DNA from: Clostridia bacterium
Lineage (GTDB): Bacteria > Bacillota > Clostridia > Oscillospirales > QAKW01
DNA length: 64,000 nucleotides
Reading direction: 5' to 3'
Assembly: GCA_017464525.1 (NCBI GenBank)
Contig: JAFTZM010000033.1
Coordinates: 240,697-304,696, forward strand
Part shown: positions 44,269 through 53,673 of the stretch, piece by piece
Position numbering within the stretch: position 1 is the first letter of the stretch
Layout of the letters: each line of letters begins with the position of its first letter
The notes under the pieces: model-generated
The model's input: only the letters and a program-made list of their open reading frames with translations
What the model was told of the DNA's origin: nothing
Database searches by the model: none
Program-made: the position numbers and the translations under genes

Positions 44269-46371
44269 ATGTTCAATTTGGAAAACAGTCTGGTGATATT
44301 CACCTTCTTCGGGGCTCTCATCGCACTGCTTTTCGCAATTCTGATGGCCAGGAAGGTCATGAAATTCTCCGAGGGATCCGATCTGATGAAAAAGATCTCC
44401 GGATCCATTCGCCAGGGTGCAAACGCTTACCTGAAGCGCCAGTATTCCATCGTTCTGGTCTTTTTTGTATGTATGTTTGTGGTTCTTTGTGTGATGGCAG
44501 CATTTAAGCTGCTCACCTGGTTTGTGCCCTTTGCTTTTGTGACCGGCGGATTCTTTTCGGGGCTTTCCGGCTTTGTTGGCATGAAGATCGCCACCGCCGC
44601 CAACAGCAGAACTGCCAACGCGTGCCAAGAAGGCTTAAACCGCGGCCTGCGGGTGGCATTCTCTGCCGGTTCTGTAATGGGCTTTACCGTGGTAGGTCTC
44701 GGTCTGCTGGATATTTCTGCTTGGTTCATGCTTTTAAAATTCGTTTTCAAGCTTGAGCCCGCCGCCATCAGCAGCGCCATGCTGACCTTCGGCATGGGTG
44801 CCTCTTCCATGGCACTTTTTGCCCGCGTAGGAGGTGGTATCTTCACCAAGGCAGCAGACGTAGGTGCTGACCTGGTCGGCAAGGTCGAAGCCGGAATACC
44901 GGAAGATGATCCCCGTAATCCTGCTGTAATTGCCGATAATGTGGGAGACAACGTGGGTGATGTGGCCGGTATGGGCGCTGACCTCTATGAATCTTATGTT
45001 GGCTCCATCATCTCCGCTTCCGCCCTCGGTGTAGCAGCCTTCGGCGGTAAACTGAAGGCAATGGCTCTGCCCATGCTAATGGCTGCCATAGGCATTTTAT
45101 GCTCCATTTTGGGTACGTTTCTTGTACGCACCCAAGAAGGCGCTTCTCAAAAAAATTTGCTGAAGGCCCTGAGCCGAGGCACTAATTTCAGCGCCATTCT
45201 GATTGCCGTTATTGCATTGCCCATGGTGTGGCTGCTGCTGGGCAAGGAAAACATCGGTCTGTACTTTGCAATTCTCGCGGGGCTTGTGAGCGGTGTGTTG
45301 ATCGGTCAAGCAACCGAATATTTCACATCCGACTCCTACAGACCCACTAAAAAGCTGGCATCCAACTCCGAAACCGGGTCTGCCACCATCATCATTGGCG
45401 GTCTTTCCCTGGGGATGCTTTCCACCGCGCTTCCCATTCTGATCATCTCTACCTGTGTGCTGATCGCCTATTTTGTTTCAGGCGGGTTCAGCAACACCGA
45501 TGCAAATATGGGTCTTTACGGCATTGCCTTAGCCGCAGTAGGAATGCTTTCCACCTTGGGAATCACTCTTGCTACCGATGCTTACGGACCGGTTGCCGAT
45601 AACGCAGGCGGCATTGCAGAGATGGCCGGTCTGGACCCTGAGGTCCGCAAGCGCACAGATGCTCTGGATTCCCTCGGAAATACCACCGCTGCCACCGGCA
45701 AGGGCTTTGCCATTGGCTCAGCGGCCTTGACTGCTCTGGCCTTGATGGCATCTTATATCGACAAGATCAACAGCATTGAGGGCGGCGCACAGCAGCTGGC
45801 AAACCTCAGCCTGATGAATCCCACTGTGCTGATCGGTTTATTCATCGGTGCTTGCCTTCCCTTTGTATTTGCTGCGCTTACCATGGAATCCGTTGGCAAG
45901 GCAGCTCAATCCGTGGTTCTGGAGGTTCGCCGCCAGTTCAAAGAGATCACCGGCTTGATGGACGGCAAGGCAGACCCGGATTACGCTTCCTGCGTGGATC
46001 TTTGCACCAAATCCAGCCTTCGTGAAATGATCCTTCCCACTGTGGTTGCCATCGTTGTTCCTGTTGGTGTGGGTCTTATTCTGGGCTGCACCGGTGTTGT
46101 GGGTATGCTGGCAGGTGCTACCGCCTCCGGATTCCTGATGGCCATCTTTATGTCCAACTCCGGCGGTGCTTGGGATAACGCCAAAAAATACATCGAAAGC
46201 GGTGAGCACGGCGGAAAGGGCTCCGGTCAGCACAAGGCGGCTGTTGTGGGCGATACGGTGGGTGATCCCTTCAAGGATACCTCCGGCCCTGCCATCAACA
46301 TCCTGATCAAACTGCTCTCCATGGTTTCCATCGTTTTTGCAGCTTTGGTTGTAAACTTCAGTATTTTCTAA
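44269..46371 (+). CDS. hppA: K+-dependent membrane pyrophosphatase (Na+ or H+ pump)
   Basis: 700 residues, about 16 membrane helices. The pyrophosphate site is complete: [47 protein letters not shown] region around 200-245, DNAGGIAEM, and the C-terminal [13 protein letters not shown] with [33 protein letters not shown] has Ala at the position that is Lys in K+-independent enzymes, so it belongs to the K+-dependent class. Sequence alone, read by eye, does not settle Na+ versus H+ transport. ATG at 44269 follows AAAGGAATG. Confidence 0.94.
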   Translation: MFNLENSLVIFTFFGALIALLFAILMARKVMKFSEGSDLMKKISGSIRQGANAYLKRQYSIVLVFFVCMFVVLCVMAAFKLLTWFVPFAFVTGGFFSGLSGFVGMKIATAANSRTANACQEGLNRGLRVAFSAGSVMGFTVVGLGLLDISAWFMLLKFVFKLEPAAISSAMLTFGMGASSMALFARVGGGIFTKAADVGADLVGKVEAGIPEDDPRNPAVIADNVGDNVGDVAGMGADLYESYVGSIISASALGVAAFGGKLKAMALPMLMAAIGILCSILGTFLVRTQEGASQKNLLKALSRGTNFSAILIAVIALPMVWLLLGKENIGLYFAILAGLVSGVLIGQATEYFTSDSYRPTKKLASNSETGSATIIIGGLSLGMLSTALPILIISTCVLIAYFVSGGFSNTDANMGLYGIALAAVGMLSTLGITLATDAYGPVADNAGGIAEMAGLDPEVRKRTDALDSLGNTTAATGKGFAIGSAALTALALMASYIDKINSIEGGAQQLANLSLMNPTVLIGLFIGACLPFVFAALTMESVGKAAQSVVLEVRRQFKEITGLMDGKADPDYASCVDLCTKSSLREMILPTVVAIVVPVGVGLILGCTGVVGMLAGATASGFLMAIFMSNSGGAWDNAKKYIESGEHGGKGSGQHKAAVVGDTVGDPFKDTSGPAINILIKLLSMVSIVFAALVVNFSIF

Positions 46372-46382
46372 GCATAAATTTT

Positions 46383-46416
46383 ATGGGCGGTACCGTTTGG
46401 TACCGCCCATTTTTTA
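46383..46416. terminator. Bidirectional terminator between hppA and oxidoreductase gene
   Basis: 12-bp stem ATGGGCGGTACC / GGTACCGCCCAT with loop GTTT and a T-run on the plus side. Confidence 0.85.
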
Positions 46417-47586
46417 CCAGCGCACTTGCCAGCGTTCCTGATAATCACTATTCTCTGCTGCTGAGGAGACATCCCGGCGGCTGGAGTTCTTTTTACGTTT
46501 TTCTAACTCAGCATCAAAAGCATCCGTATCGGGAGGAAGCTCTACCCAGCGATCCTGCCAAGAAGAAAGATATGCGCTGTTGCAAAGCATCACTTCATAA
46601 ACAGCATCCTTCCCTTCTGAGATCAGGGGTTCACCGTCCAGAATATGATTCACAAAATTCCGAATGATCTTTCCGTGGGCGCCCTTGGAACGGGGGAAGG
46701 AAAATTCCTCATATTCCATGGGGATCTTAGCAAAGGACTGATCGCTCTCAAAGCAGAATTTACGTTCGGCACATTGCAGCCGCCAAAGCTTCAGGATCCC
46801 GTTTTCCAAAACAATCTTACCTCGATCGCCGGTGATCTCCAGGCGGTTGGTGCCGGGATATTCCCCGGTCATGGTCTGAAAAACAGCAGTAGCGCCGTTT
46901 TCATATTCGCCGTAGATCAGCGCCTCGTCCTCTACCTCGATGTTATGGTATTTTCCTTCGGCGCAAAAGGCCCGGATCCGTTTCGGCATCCCGAAGATCC
47001 ATTGCCAGAGATCCAGATTATGGGGTGCCTGATTCATCAGCACGCCCCCGCCCTCTCCGATCCAGGTAGCACGCCAGCTTCCGCTGTCGTAATACTTCTG
47101 GGTACGGTACCAGTTGGTCACGATCCAATTCAATCGTTTAGGCGCACCGATGGCACCGCCGCGAACCAGTTCACGGGTCTTCACAAAAAGCGGGTCAGTC
47201 CGTTGATTAAACATCGTGCAAAATACCTTGCCGCTCTTTTCAGCAGCACACGCAAAGGCCTTAGCGGCACTTAATTGCACCGCCATCGGCTTTTCTGTCA
47301 AAACATGGAGTCCTGCTTCAAAGGCCTTGATACCGATCTCAGGATGCGCATAATGGGGCGCAGCAATGATTACTGCATCGCAAAGGCCGGCGGCCAATAA
47401 GGCATCTGCATCTGCAAATACCGGTACACCGGAAAACAGCGTTTTTAATTCCGCAAGGCGCTTGGCATCATTATCACACAGAGCAGCCAGAACCGCACGG
47501 TCGGTTTTCCCCTCCATCAAATGCCGGGCATGAGCATAACCCATAGTGCCCACGCCGATCACACCAATTCGGACAGTTTTATCCAT
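46414..47586 (-). CDS. Gfo/Idh/MocA oxidoreductase, paralogue 1
   Basis: 390 residues. Rossmann motif RIGVIGVGTMGYAHAR, the EKP motif (LTEKPMAV), substrate-side EGGGVLMNQAPHNLDLWQW with the catalytic His, and TGEYPGTNRLEITGDRGKI. NAD(P)-dependent oxidation or reduction of a sugar or cyclitol. Close paralogue of the next gene upstream, including the run NWYRTQKYYDSGSWRATW against NWFRSQFYYDSGDWRATW, so the pair arose by duplication. It is last in the sugar operon; C-terminal tail is highly charged. Confidence 0.9.
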   Translation of the reverse strand: MDKTVRIGVIGVGTMGYAHARHLMEGKTDRAVLAALCDNDAKRLAELKTLFSGVPVFADADALLAAGLCDAVIIAAPHYAHPEIGIKAFEAGLHVLTEKPMAVQLSAAKAFACAAEKSGKVFCTMFNQRTDPLFVKTRELVRGGAIGAPKRLNWIVTNWYRTQKYYDSGSWRATWIGEGGGVLMNQAPHNLDLWQWIFGMPKRIRAFCAEGKYHNIEVEDEALIYGEYENGATAVFQTMTGEYPGTNRLEITGDRGKIVLENGILKLWRLQCAERKFCFESDQSFAKIPMEYEEFSFPRSKGAHGKIIRNFVNHILDGEPLISEGKDAVYEVMLCNSAYLSSWQDRWVELPPDTDAFDAELEKRKKNSSRRDVSSAAENSDYQERWQVRW

Positions 47587-47596
47587 TTTTTAATCC

Positions 47597-48766
47597 TCAA
47601 TAAGTACCGCTTGTATCGGAAACAGCAGCAGAAATGCCATCCTTTTTACGGGAAGTTTTTACACGCTTCATCAACTCTTCGTAATAAAGGTCTTCATCCA
47701 AAGGCAGTTCAACGGGCTTACCAAGGAAGGCAGACAGGTGCATGGCATTGGAGAGGGTCAGACCGTTAATGCCCTCCTCGCCTGCAGCGATCAAGGAGCC
47801 GCCGTTCAGTATAGCATCCGCAAAGGCATTGAGTACCGCAGGGTGAGCCGGACCGCTATTATCGAAAGTAAACACCTCTTGTGTTTTTGCAGGAGAACCA
47901 AAGGCACCCTTTTCGTGGCCGTAGCCGGTAAATTCGCCCAAAGAAGCATCCAAACGGATGACAGTTAAAGTCTTTGAAACCGCATCGGCAATCATGGTAC
48001 CCTTTTCACACACGACCTCAAAACGATTGCTTCCCGGGCAATCGGCAGTAGTCGTAATGAAAGTACCAACGGCACCGTTGGCATATTCCACATAGGCAAC
48101 CACATCATCCTCCACTTCGATATCATGCCATTTACCGAAGTGCATCTTTACATCAACAGAGACCGGCATACCGCAGATCCACTGCCAAAGATCCAGATTG
48201 TGGGGGCACTGATTCAGAAGAACGCCGCCGCCTTCTCCGCTCCACGTAGCGCGCCAATCACCGCTATCATAGTAAAACTGGGAGCGGAACCAATTGGTGA
48301 TCAGCCAGTTGCAGCGACGAAGCTGCCCAAGCTCACCGCTCATCATGATCTCGCGCATTTTGATATACATAGGATTGGTACGCTGATTAAACATCATACC
48401 GAAAACCACATCGCTCTTTTGAGCAGCTTCATTCATCTCGCGCACCTGCTTGGTGTAAACACCGGCAGGCTTTTCCACCATAACATGGATATGACGCTTA
48501 AAGCATTCCATGGCATAATGGGTATGATCATAATGAGGAACCGCCACGATGCAGGCATCCAGCAAGCCGCTATCCAGCATAGCCTCAGCAGTATCAAAGC
48601 GCTGCACGCCCGGCAGGTTCTCCTCAGCCCATGCAAGACGGTCGGGATTTACATCAGCCACTGCGACCAATTCGATCTGGGGACACAGCTTTTTAATTAA
48701 AATGTTCTTTGCATGGGAGGTACCCATGTTACCAATGCCGATAATACCGATTTTAATCTTTTCCAT
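47597..48766 (-). CDS. Gfo/Idh/MocA oxidoreductase, paralogue 2
   Basis: 389 residues. IKIGIIGIGNMGTSHAKN Rossmann motif, EKPAGV, EGGGVLLNQCPHNLDLWQW with the catalytic His, and CPGSNRFEVVCEKGTM. Start at 48766 has AGGAGTGATC upstream; the preceding in-frame codons cover the ribosome site. 10 bases separate it from paralogue 1 and 15 from the isomerase gene upstream. Confidence 0.9.
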   Translation of the reverse strand: MEKIKIGIIGIGNMGTSHAKNILIKKLCPQIELVAVADVNPDRLAWAEENLPGVQRFDTAEAMLDSGLLDACIVAVPHYDHTHYAMECFKRHIHVMVEKPAGVYTKQVREMNEAAQKSDVVFGMMFNQRTNPMYIKMREIMMSGELGQLRRCNWLITNWFRSQFYYDSGDWRATWSGEGGGVLLNQCPHNLDLWQWICGMPVSVDVKMHFGKWHDIEVEDDVVAYVEYANGAVGTFITTTADCPGSNRFEVVCEKGTMIADAVSKTLTVIRLDASLGEFTGYGHEKGAFGSPAKTQEVFTFDNSGPAHPAVLNAFADAILNGGSLIAAGEEGINGLTLSNAMHLSAFLGKPVELPLDEDLYYEELMKRVKTSRKKDGISAAVSDTSGTY

Positions 48767-48781
48767 GATCAAGATCACTCC

Positions 48782-49546
48782 TTAATATCCAATACTTTTT
48801 AAATAATCAAAGCTCCGCTTCAGGCAATCAAAGGGATCCTCGCCATTGCAGTTATCCTGCTCCACAAAGGCATATTCTGCGCCGGCTTTTTCAAAGGCAG
48901 GAATAATAGCAGGAAAATTCAGGTTTCCTTCGCCGATGGGCATCATCATAGGAGATTTTCCATCTTCCTTCACGCCCTGATCCTTCAGATGAACACAGTA
49001 CAACCGACCGTTCATCTTTTCGATCCACTGACAGATATCGCCGCCGCCCTGCTGCACCCAATAGGTATCCAGAATAACACCGAGTTGATCAGCAGGATAA
49101 CGCTCCAGCATACGGTCAAAGATCAGCTTTCCATCCAGTTTTCTGAATTCCAGAGCATGATTGTGATAACCGAACCGCTTGCCGGCAGCAGTGATCTTCT
49201 GGATAGGACGCTCCATCACCTTCAAAAAAGCATCCAGACCCGCAAGATCAGCACGGGCATATTTGGGCATCATACCAAGACCGATATAATCGCAGCCGAG
49301 GATATCATGCTCCTCGATCAGCTTATCGGTATCATCCAGAATTCGGTCGTAGGGGCTATGGGTGATCACGATCTTGATCCCAAGACGATCGCAGGTATTC
49401 CGCAAAAGTTTGTGGTCCATAGGACCGCATCCGGAATACTGAACATACTGATAGCCGATCTCAGCCAGTTTTTCCAGAGATTCAATGGTTCCCTCGGGTG
49501 TTTTACAAAACTCCCGGATGGTAAACATCTGTGCACCGATTTTCAT
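48782..49546 (-). CDS. Sugar phosphate isomerase/epimerase-like TIM barrel 1
   Basis: 254 residues of the xylose-isomerase-like/AP endonuclease 2 fold. MKIGAQMFTIREF, metal-site pieces YHNHALEF, VILDTYWVQQGGGD, VHLKDQG and FVEQDNC are visible and give a plausible Glu/Asp/His/Glu metal centre. Relatives act as isomerases, epimerases or 3-keto-sugar lyases. Its stop is 15 bases before paralogue 2 of the oxidoreductases. Confidence 0.87.
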   Translation of the reverse strand: MKIGAQMFTIREFCKTPEGTIESLEKLAEIGYQYVQYSGCGPMDHKLLRNTCDRLGIKIVITHSPYDRILDDTDKLIEEHDILGCDYIGLGMMPKYARADLAGLDAFLKVMERPIQKITAAGKRFGYHNHALEFRKLDGKLIFDRMLERYPADQLGVILDTYWVQQGGGDICQWIEKMNGRLYCVHLKDQGVKEDGKSPMMMPIGEGNLNFPAIIPAFEKAGAEYAFVEQDNCNGEDPFDCLKRSFDYLKSIGY

Positions 49547-49550
49547 ATTT

Positions 49551-50387
49551 TTAACCCTCCGTAATCATATTTTTCAACGCAGCAGCTGCCGCATCAAATG
49601 CCTCATCACTATTGGCAAAGGAAATTGCCGATTCTGTTTTTTCACCGTTTTCCAGTTTATCAAGCCCGATAAATTTCGTAAGATGGGGTTCCAGCGTTAC
49701 GACCTCTCCCCCATTTTTCACATACTTCTTTAAGAGAACAGGCAGATTGCCAAGGCCGGTTCCGGGAGGAACTACCTTTCCGTTGGCATCGCAATCCTTG
49801 ATATGAAGGTATTCTACATAGGGAGCAAGCAGATCCCAAGCAGGCAGAACTTCCTGGCCGCATTGCAGGAAGTTGGCAGGATCAAAGACCGCCTTTACCC
49901 CCGGAACAGCCTGATGGATCTTCAAGCACTTAGGAGCAATATCTCCATAAATGCCCTTCTCGTTTTCATGGCAGAGAAGTACGCCGCTGCCCTCAGCCGC
50001 ATCCACAAACCGCTGTAAACGCTCACAAACCAGATCAAAGCAAGCCCTACTGTCGTCCGTTTCATAGAAGCTGAACATCCGATAATGCTGCGCACCCAGG
50101 ATATTTGCCAACTCCATCTGATGCTTAAATTCATCCAAATGTGGCCCAAAATCCTTGCCCATAGCAATCTTACCGGTGGGCGAACCAATGGACCAGACAC
50201 CGATCCCATTGGCATCCAAGGCACGGCGGATCTCTTTTGCCTTTTCAATAGAAATCGCCGAAATGTTATCCGCATCGACAAAGCGGATCTCCAGCAAGGA
50301 AATACTGTTACGCTTCATGGCGGCGATCTGACCGTCCAAAGCCTTAGAGGCTTCATCTGCAAAAGCCGCTACCTTTAAATTCAACAT
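49551..50387 (-). CDS. Sugar phosphate isomerase/epimerase-like TIM barrel 2
   Basis: 278 residues, same fold, different subgroup: LKVAAFADEASKALDGQIAAMKRN, LEIRFVDADNIS, VLLCHENEKGIYGD, VKAVFDPANFLQCG, LHIKDCDANGKVVPPGTGLGN and VVTLEPHL. Metal ligands again appear present. First gene of the operon; a TATACT box stands about 35 bases upstream with a poor -35 element. AAAGGAGAA site. Confidence 0.87.
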   Translation of the reverse strand: MLNLKVAAFADEASKALDGQIAAMKRNSISLLEIRFVDADNISAISIEKAKEIRRALDANGIGVWSIGSPTGKIAMGKDFGPHLDEFKHQMELANILGAQHYRMFSFYETDDSRACFDLVCERLQRFVDAAEGSGVLLCHENEKGIYGDIAPKCLKIHQAVPGVKAVFDPANFLQCGQEVLPAWDLLAPYVEYLHIKDCDANGKVVPPGTGLGNLPVLLKKYVKNGGEVVTLEPHLTKFIGLDKLENGEKTESAISFANSDEAFDAAAAALKNMITEG

Positions 50388-50485
50388 CGATTTTCTCCTT
50401 TATCATTGATCAACAAAAGTATAGCACAGTCTTTTTTACAAATCTATTGCATAAAACCGCAAATTCACATTGCAAAAAGGAACAT

Positions 50486-51307
50486 TCAATGATTTCTTCT
50501 GAAACGAGCCGGAACCTCCTTCATCTCCCGCTTAAAAACCGTACTGAAATAGCTTTGATTGGAAAAACCAAGAAGCTCTGCCGTTTCGGTAACTGTTTTA
50601 CCTTCTTCAAGAAGCTGCACCGCTCTATTCATTTTGAGATGCAGATAATATTCATGGATCCCCATGGAATTGAAATGCCGAAAAAGCTTTTTCATGGAGG
50701 ATGCACTCAGCCCGCATCTTTGCCCTAATTCTTCCACCGTTAAATTTAAGGAAAGGTTCTCCTTCATGACACGAACGATCCTTTCGTAGTCCTTAGCATT
50801 TTTGCTTTGGTTTTTTCCTAAAGGAAGGCCCCTTTCGGCAAGAGCAAGAAGACTGTTTTCACACAAATTTGTGATCTGCTGATATTCCAGAGGGTGCTTT
50901 TCCAGGTAATGCAGAAAACCGGTGATCTTCTGGGGACAACCGCTTTCCTTCAATTTGCAAAACAAAACATTCCATTGAGCCTGAAGCTCCGGATCACAGC
51001 TATATCCACCGCCAAGCCTCTCCAATGCATCTCCCGAAGCATCAAAAGACACGGTCATTAAATGTACCTTTGATCTGCCTTCTGCCCAAAGCTTGTGGTG
51101 AACATAGGGGCGGTATACCACCAGATCGCCGGGCTGAAGCCGGTAAACCTTTTCATCGGCACTGATTCCTACCGTTCCCGAAAGGCAATAGGCAACCTCC
51201 CAGAAATGATGATGCTCCCCTTCAAAATAATAATCCTCTGCATACCGATAATCAAAAAAGCCGTAAAACCCGCTTATGGAAAGCGGACGAATCACCGAAT
51301 GAAGCAC
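50486..51307 (-). CDS. AraC-family regulator, next to the oxidoreductase operon
   Basis: 273 residues: N-terminal cupin (EGEHHHFWEVAYCLSG, LQPGDLVVYRPYVHH) that would bind a ligand, C-terminal AraC DNA-binding domain with two helix-turn-helices (LTVEELGQRCGLSASSMKKLFRH and VTETAELLGFSNQSYFSTVFKRE). A GTG start at 51307 is chosen since GGGGGTGATC, an almost perfect anti-16S match, ends with 8-base spacing before it. Lies upstream of and codirectional with the sugar operon, so likely its activator (inference). Confidence 0.88.
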   Translation of the reverse strand: MLHSVIRPLSISGFYGFFDYRYAEDYYFEGEHHHFWEVAYCLSGTVGISADEKVYRLQPGDLVVYRPYVHHKLWAEGRSKVHLMTVSFDASGDALERLGGGYSCDPELQAQWNVLFCKLKESGCPQKITGFLHYLEKHPLEYQQITNLCENSLLALAERGLPLGKNQSKNAKDYERIVRVMKENLSLNLTVEELGQRCGLSASSMKKLFRHFNSMGIHEYYLHLKMNRAVQLLEEGKTVTETAELLGFSNQSYFSTVFKREMKEVPARFRRNH

Positions 51308-51365
51308 TCCGATCACCCCCTTATTTAATTTTAGTATATATGTTTTTCTGAGAAAAGTAAAGTAA

Positions 51366-51396
51366 AATAAAAAGGCAGCCCGAAGGCTGCCTTAAA
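51366..51396 (-). terminator. Terminator of the phosphomutase-nagB operon
   Basis: AAGGCAGCC-CGAA-GGCTGCCTT followed by TTTTTATTTT on the minus strand. Confidence 0.8.
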
Positions 51397-51397
51397 A

Positions 51398-52807
51398 TTA
51401 TAATCCAAGCAATTCTTTCCAGGCATCGATATAGCTTTGCGCCTGGTCTTTATCTTTTCCTTCCGCAAAGATCCGCAGAAGGGGTTCGGTTCCGCTGAAA
51501 CGGCAGATCACAAAGGAATCATCCTCAAAATAGACCTTGCAGCCATCCTCATAGCTGACCATAGTGACCTTTTTGATAAATTCGGGCAGAACACGGTCAA
51601 CCATTACCTTTTTCACGATTTCATCCTTTGCAGAGGGAGCAAAGGGCAGATTAAATTCCACCATTTCATATTTGCCGTATTTAGCTTCCAGCTCTGCAAA
51701 AAGCTCGCTGGGAGATTTTCCGGTCTTACAGATCATCTCTGCAAAGAGAGAGGCTGCATAAACAGAGTCCTTGCCATGGATATGGCCTCTTACAGTCAGG
51801 CCGCCGGAGGACTCACCGCCCAGCACAGCATCTACCTCATCGATCTTAGAGGAGATGTACTTAAAGCCAACAGGCACCTCAAAGCATTGCTCGCCCAAGC
51901 TCTTTGCAACAGCATCCAGCATATGGGTAGTGGCAAGATTGCGTACCACAGGGCCCTTCCAGCCCTTATATTCATGGAGATAATAGTAGAGCAGAACCAG
52001 AATCTGATTTGCATTGATGTACTCACCGTTCCGATCGATAATACCCAACCGGTCACCGTCTCCGTCCACACCAATGCCGAGATCATATCCACCGTCCACA
52101 ACCAGCTTGGAAAGATCCCGCAGAGTGTTCTGAGTAGGTGCAGGCATCATACCGCCGAAATAGGCGTCCTTATTATTGTGAATGGTATCCAGCGTACAGC
52201 GGGCGGTATAAAAAATAGTCATCAACGGATAAGTAGCGCTGCCGTGCATGGGATCAAAGAGAATTCTCAGACCATGGTCACGGATCGCCTGCATATCCAA
52301 AACACCGATAATATCATCCAGAAAATCGTTAAAGGGATTTTCCCAATAGGAGATCAGCCCCTTATCAAGGCCTTCCTCAAAGGAAATGGAGCGAGACTCC
52401 TTCACCTCTGCGATCAACTTTTCCAAAAGACCGGTGGTGTCCACATCCGCATCTCTTCCCTCTTCTACGATCAGCTTGATGCCGTTGTAGATGGGGGGAT
52501 TATGCGAGGCAGTCACCTCCAGGCCAAAATAAAGATTTTGATTTTTTACAGTATGCATCACCAAGGGCGTTGGAGCGCTGCGATGGAGGAAAATAACATG
52601 GATGCCGTTACCGGCCAGAACCTCTGCCAACCATTTACCCGCCTCCAGAGATAAGAAGCGGCGGTCATAGCCGATGATCACAGGCTTATCGGTCTTGCCC
52701 TGCTGCTTCATCAGGTCACATACTCCCTGCCCCACAAGGCAAACATTACTCTTAATAAAATCAGAGCCGATCTCGGCTCTCCAGCCGCCGGTACCAAATT
52801 GAATCAT
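51398..52807 (-). CDS. Phosphoglucomutase/phosphomannomutase family protein
   Basis: 469 residues of the alpha-D-phosphohexomutase family: IQFGTGGWRAEIG at the start, the phospho-serine loop VTASHNPP, metal loop GVDGDGDRLGI, sugar-specificity loop GGESSGG and the phosphate-binding CRFSGTEPLLRIFAE. Interconverts sugar 1- and 6-phosphates; whether glucose, mannose or glucosamine cannot be told from motifs. 14 bases after nagB in the same operon, which hints at amino-sugar or hexose phosphate balance. Confidence 0.9.
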   Translation of the reverse strand: MIQFGTGGWRAEIGSDFIKSNVCLVGQGVCDLMKQQGKTDKPVIIGYDRRFLSLEAGKWLAEVLAGNGIHVIFLHRSAPTPLVMHTVKNQNLYFGLEVTASHNPPIYNGIKLIVEEGRDADVDTTGLLEKLIAEVKESRSISFEEGLDKGLISYWENPFNDFLDDIIGVLDMQAIRDHGLRILFDPMHGSATYPLMTIFYTARCTLDTIHNNKDAYFGGMMPAPTQNTLRDLSKLVVDGGYDLGIGVDGDGDRLGIIDRNGEYINANQILVLLYYYLHEYKGWKGPVVRNLATTHMLDAVAKSLGEQCFEVPVGFKYISSKIDEVDAVLGGESSGGLTVRGHIHGKDSVYAASLFAEMICKTGKSPSELFAELEAKYGKYEMVEFNLPFAPSAKDEIVKKVMVDRVLPEFIKKVTMVSYEDGCKVYFEDDSFVICRFSGTEPLLRIFAEGKDKDQAQSYIDAWKELLGL

Positions 52808-52821
52808 GGTCGTTCCTCCTC

Positions 52822-53523
52822 TTATTCATTAAAACTGCAGACAACCGTTACATCCGGATGCAGCTGCAAAATAGATGCGGGCAGATGCGGGGTCACAGGA
52901 CCGTTCAGTGCCTTCTCTAAGGTTGCTTCCTTGGCTTTGCCATGGACGATCAGGACGATCTTTCTGGAGTTCATGATCTGCTTGAGCCCCATGCTTAAAG
53001 CCTGAGTAGGAACCTCTTCCTTAGATGCAAAGAAGCGGGAATTTGCTTCAATGGTGGACTCCTCCAGCGTTACCAGGTGGGTGCCCACAGGGAAAGACTC
53101 GCCGGGTTCATTAAAGCCGATATGCCCATTCAGCCCCATGCCCAGAACCTGCAGGTCGATACCGCCCAGATCGATGATCTTCTGATCATATTCAGCGCAA
53201 TGCTTTTCGGGGTCAGCGGTCAGACCGTCGGGCACAAAGGTACATTCCTTACGAATATTTACACGGTCAAAAAGATGCTCATTCATGAAATATCGGTAGC
53301 TTTGATCATTTTCAGGTGCAAGGCCGTAGTACTCGTCCAGATTAACAGAGGTGATCTTGGAAAAATCCAGATCCATTTTAACCAATTCGTCATACATCCC
53401 GATGGGCGATGAACCGGTAGCAAGACCAAGCACAGAATCCGGCTTGCTTTTGATCTGCTCTGCAACGATCTCTGCAGCCTTTTGGCTGGTTTCTTGATAA
53501 CTGTTTGTTTTAATTACTTTCAT
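52822..53523 (-). CDS. nagB: Glucosamine-6-phosphate deaminase
   Basis: 233 residues, the shorter firmicute form without the C-terminal allosteric extension. GLATGSSPIGMYDEL binds phosphate, VNLDEYYGL carries the general-base Asp, and LGMGLNGHIGFNEPG is the family signature with its active-site residues. Converts glucosamine-6-P to fructose-6-P and ammonia. Own promoter just upstream; divergent from an AraC gene. Confidence 0.94.
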   Translation of the reverse strand: MKVIKTNSYQETSQKAAEIVAEQIKSKPDSVLGLATGSSPIGMYDELVKMDLDFSKITSVNLDEYYGLAPENDQSYRYFMNEHLFDRVNIRKECTFVPDGLTADPEKHCAEYDQKIIDLGGIDLQVLGMGLNGHIGFNEPGESFPVGTHLVTLEESTIEANSRFFASKEEVPTQALSMGLKQIMNSRKIVLIVHGKAKEATLEKALNGPVTPHLPASILQLHPDVTVVCSFNE

Positions 53524-53555
53524 TTTTCAAACATCCTTTCCCATTTTTCCTGTAT

Positions 53556-53584
53556 ATTATAGCATTCCCCTATCGGTAAAGCAA
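53556..53584 (-). promoter_or_regulatory. SigmaA promoter of nagB
   Basis: TTGCTT, 17 bases, TATAAT on the minus strand. Confidence 0.65.
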
Positions 53585-53621
53585 CGCACTATCAGATTAT
53601 AAATTTATACTTTTGGTTCTA

Positions 53622-53650
53622 TTGATTTTTTCAAAGCAGTGTGTTATCAT
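53622..53650 (+). promoter_or_regulatory. SigmaA promoter of the second AraC gene
   Basis: TTGATT, 17 bases, TATCAT; 23 bases before the ATG. Confidence 0.6.
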
Positions 53651-53673
53651 AATTCGGCAAGGAGAAAAAAACG

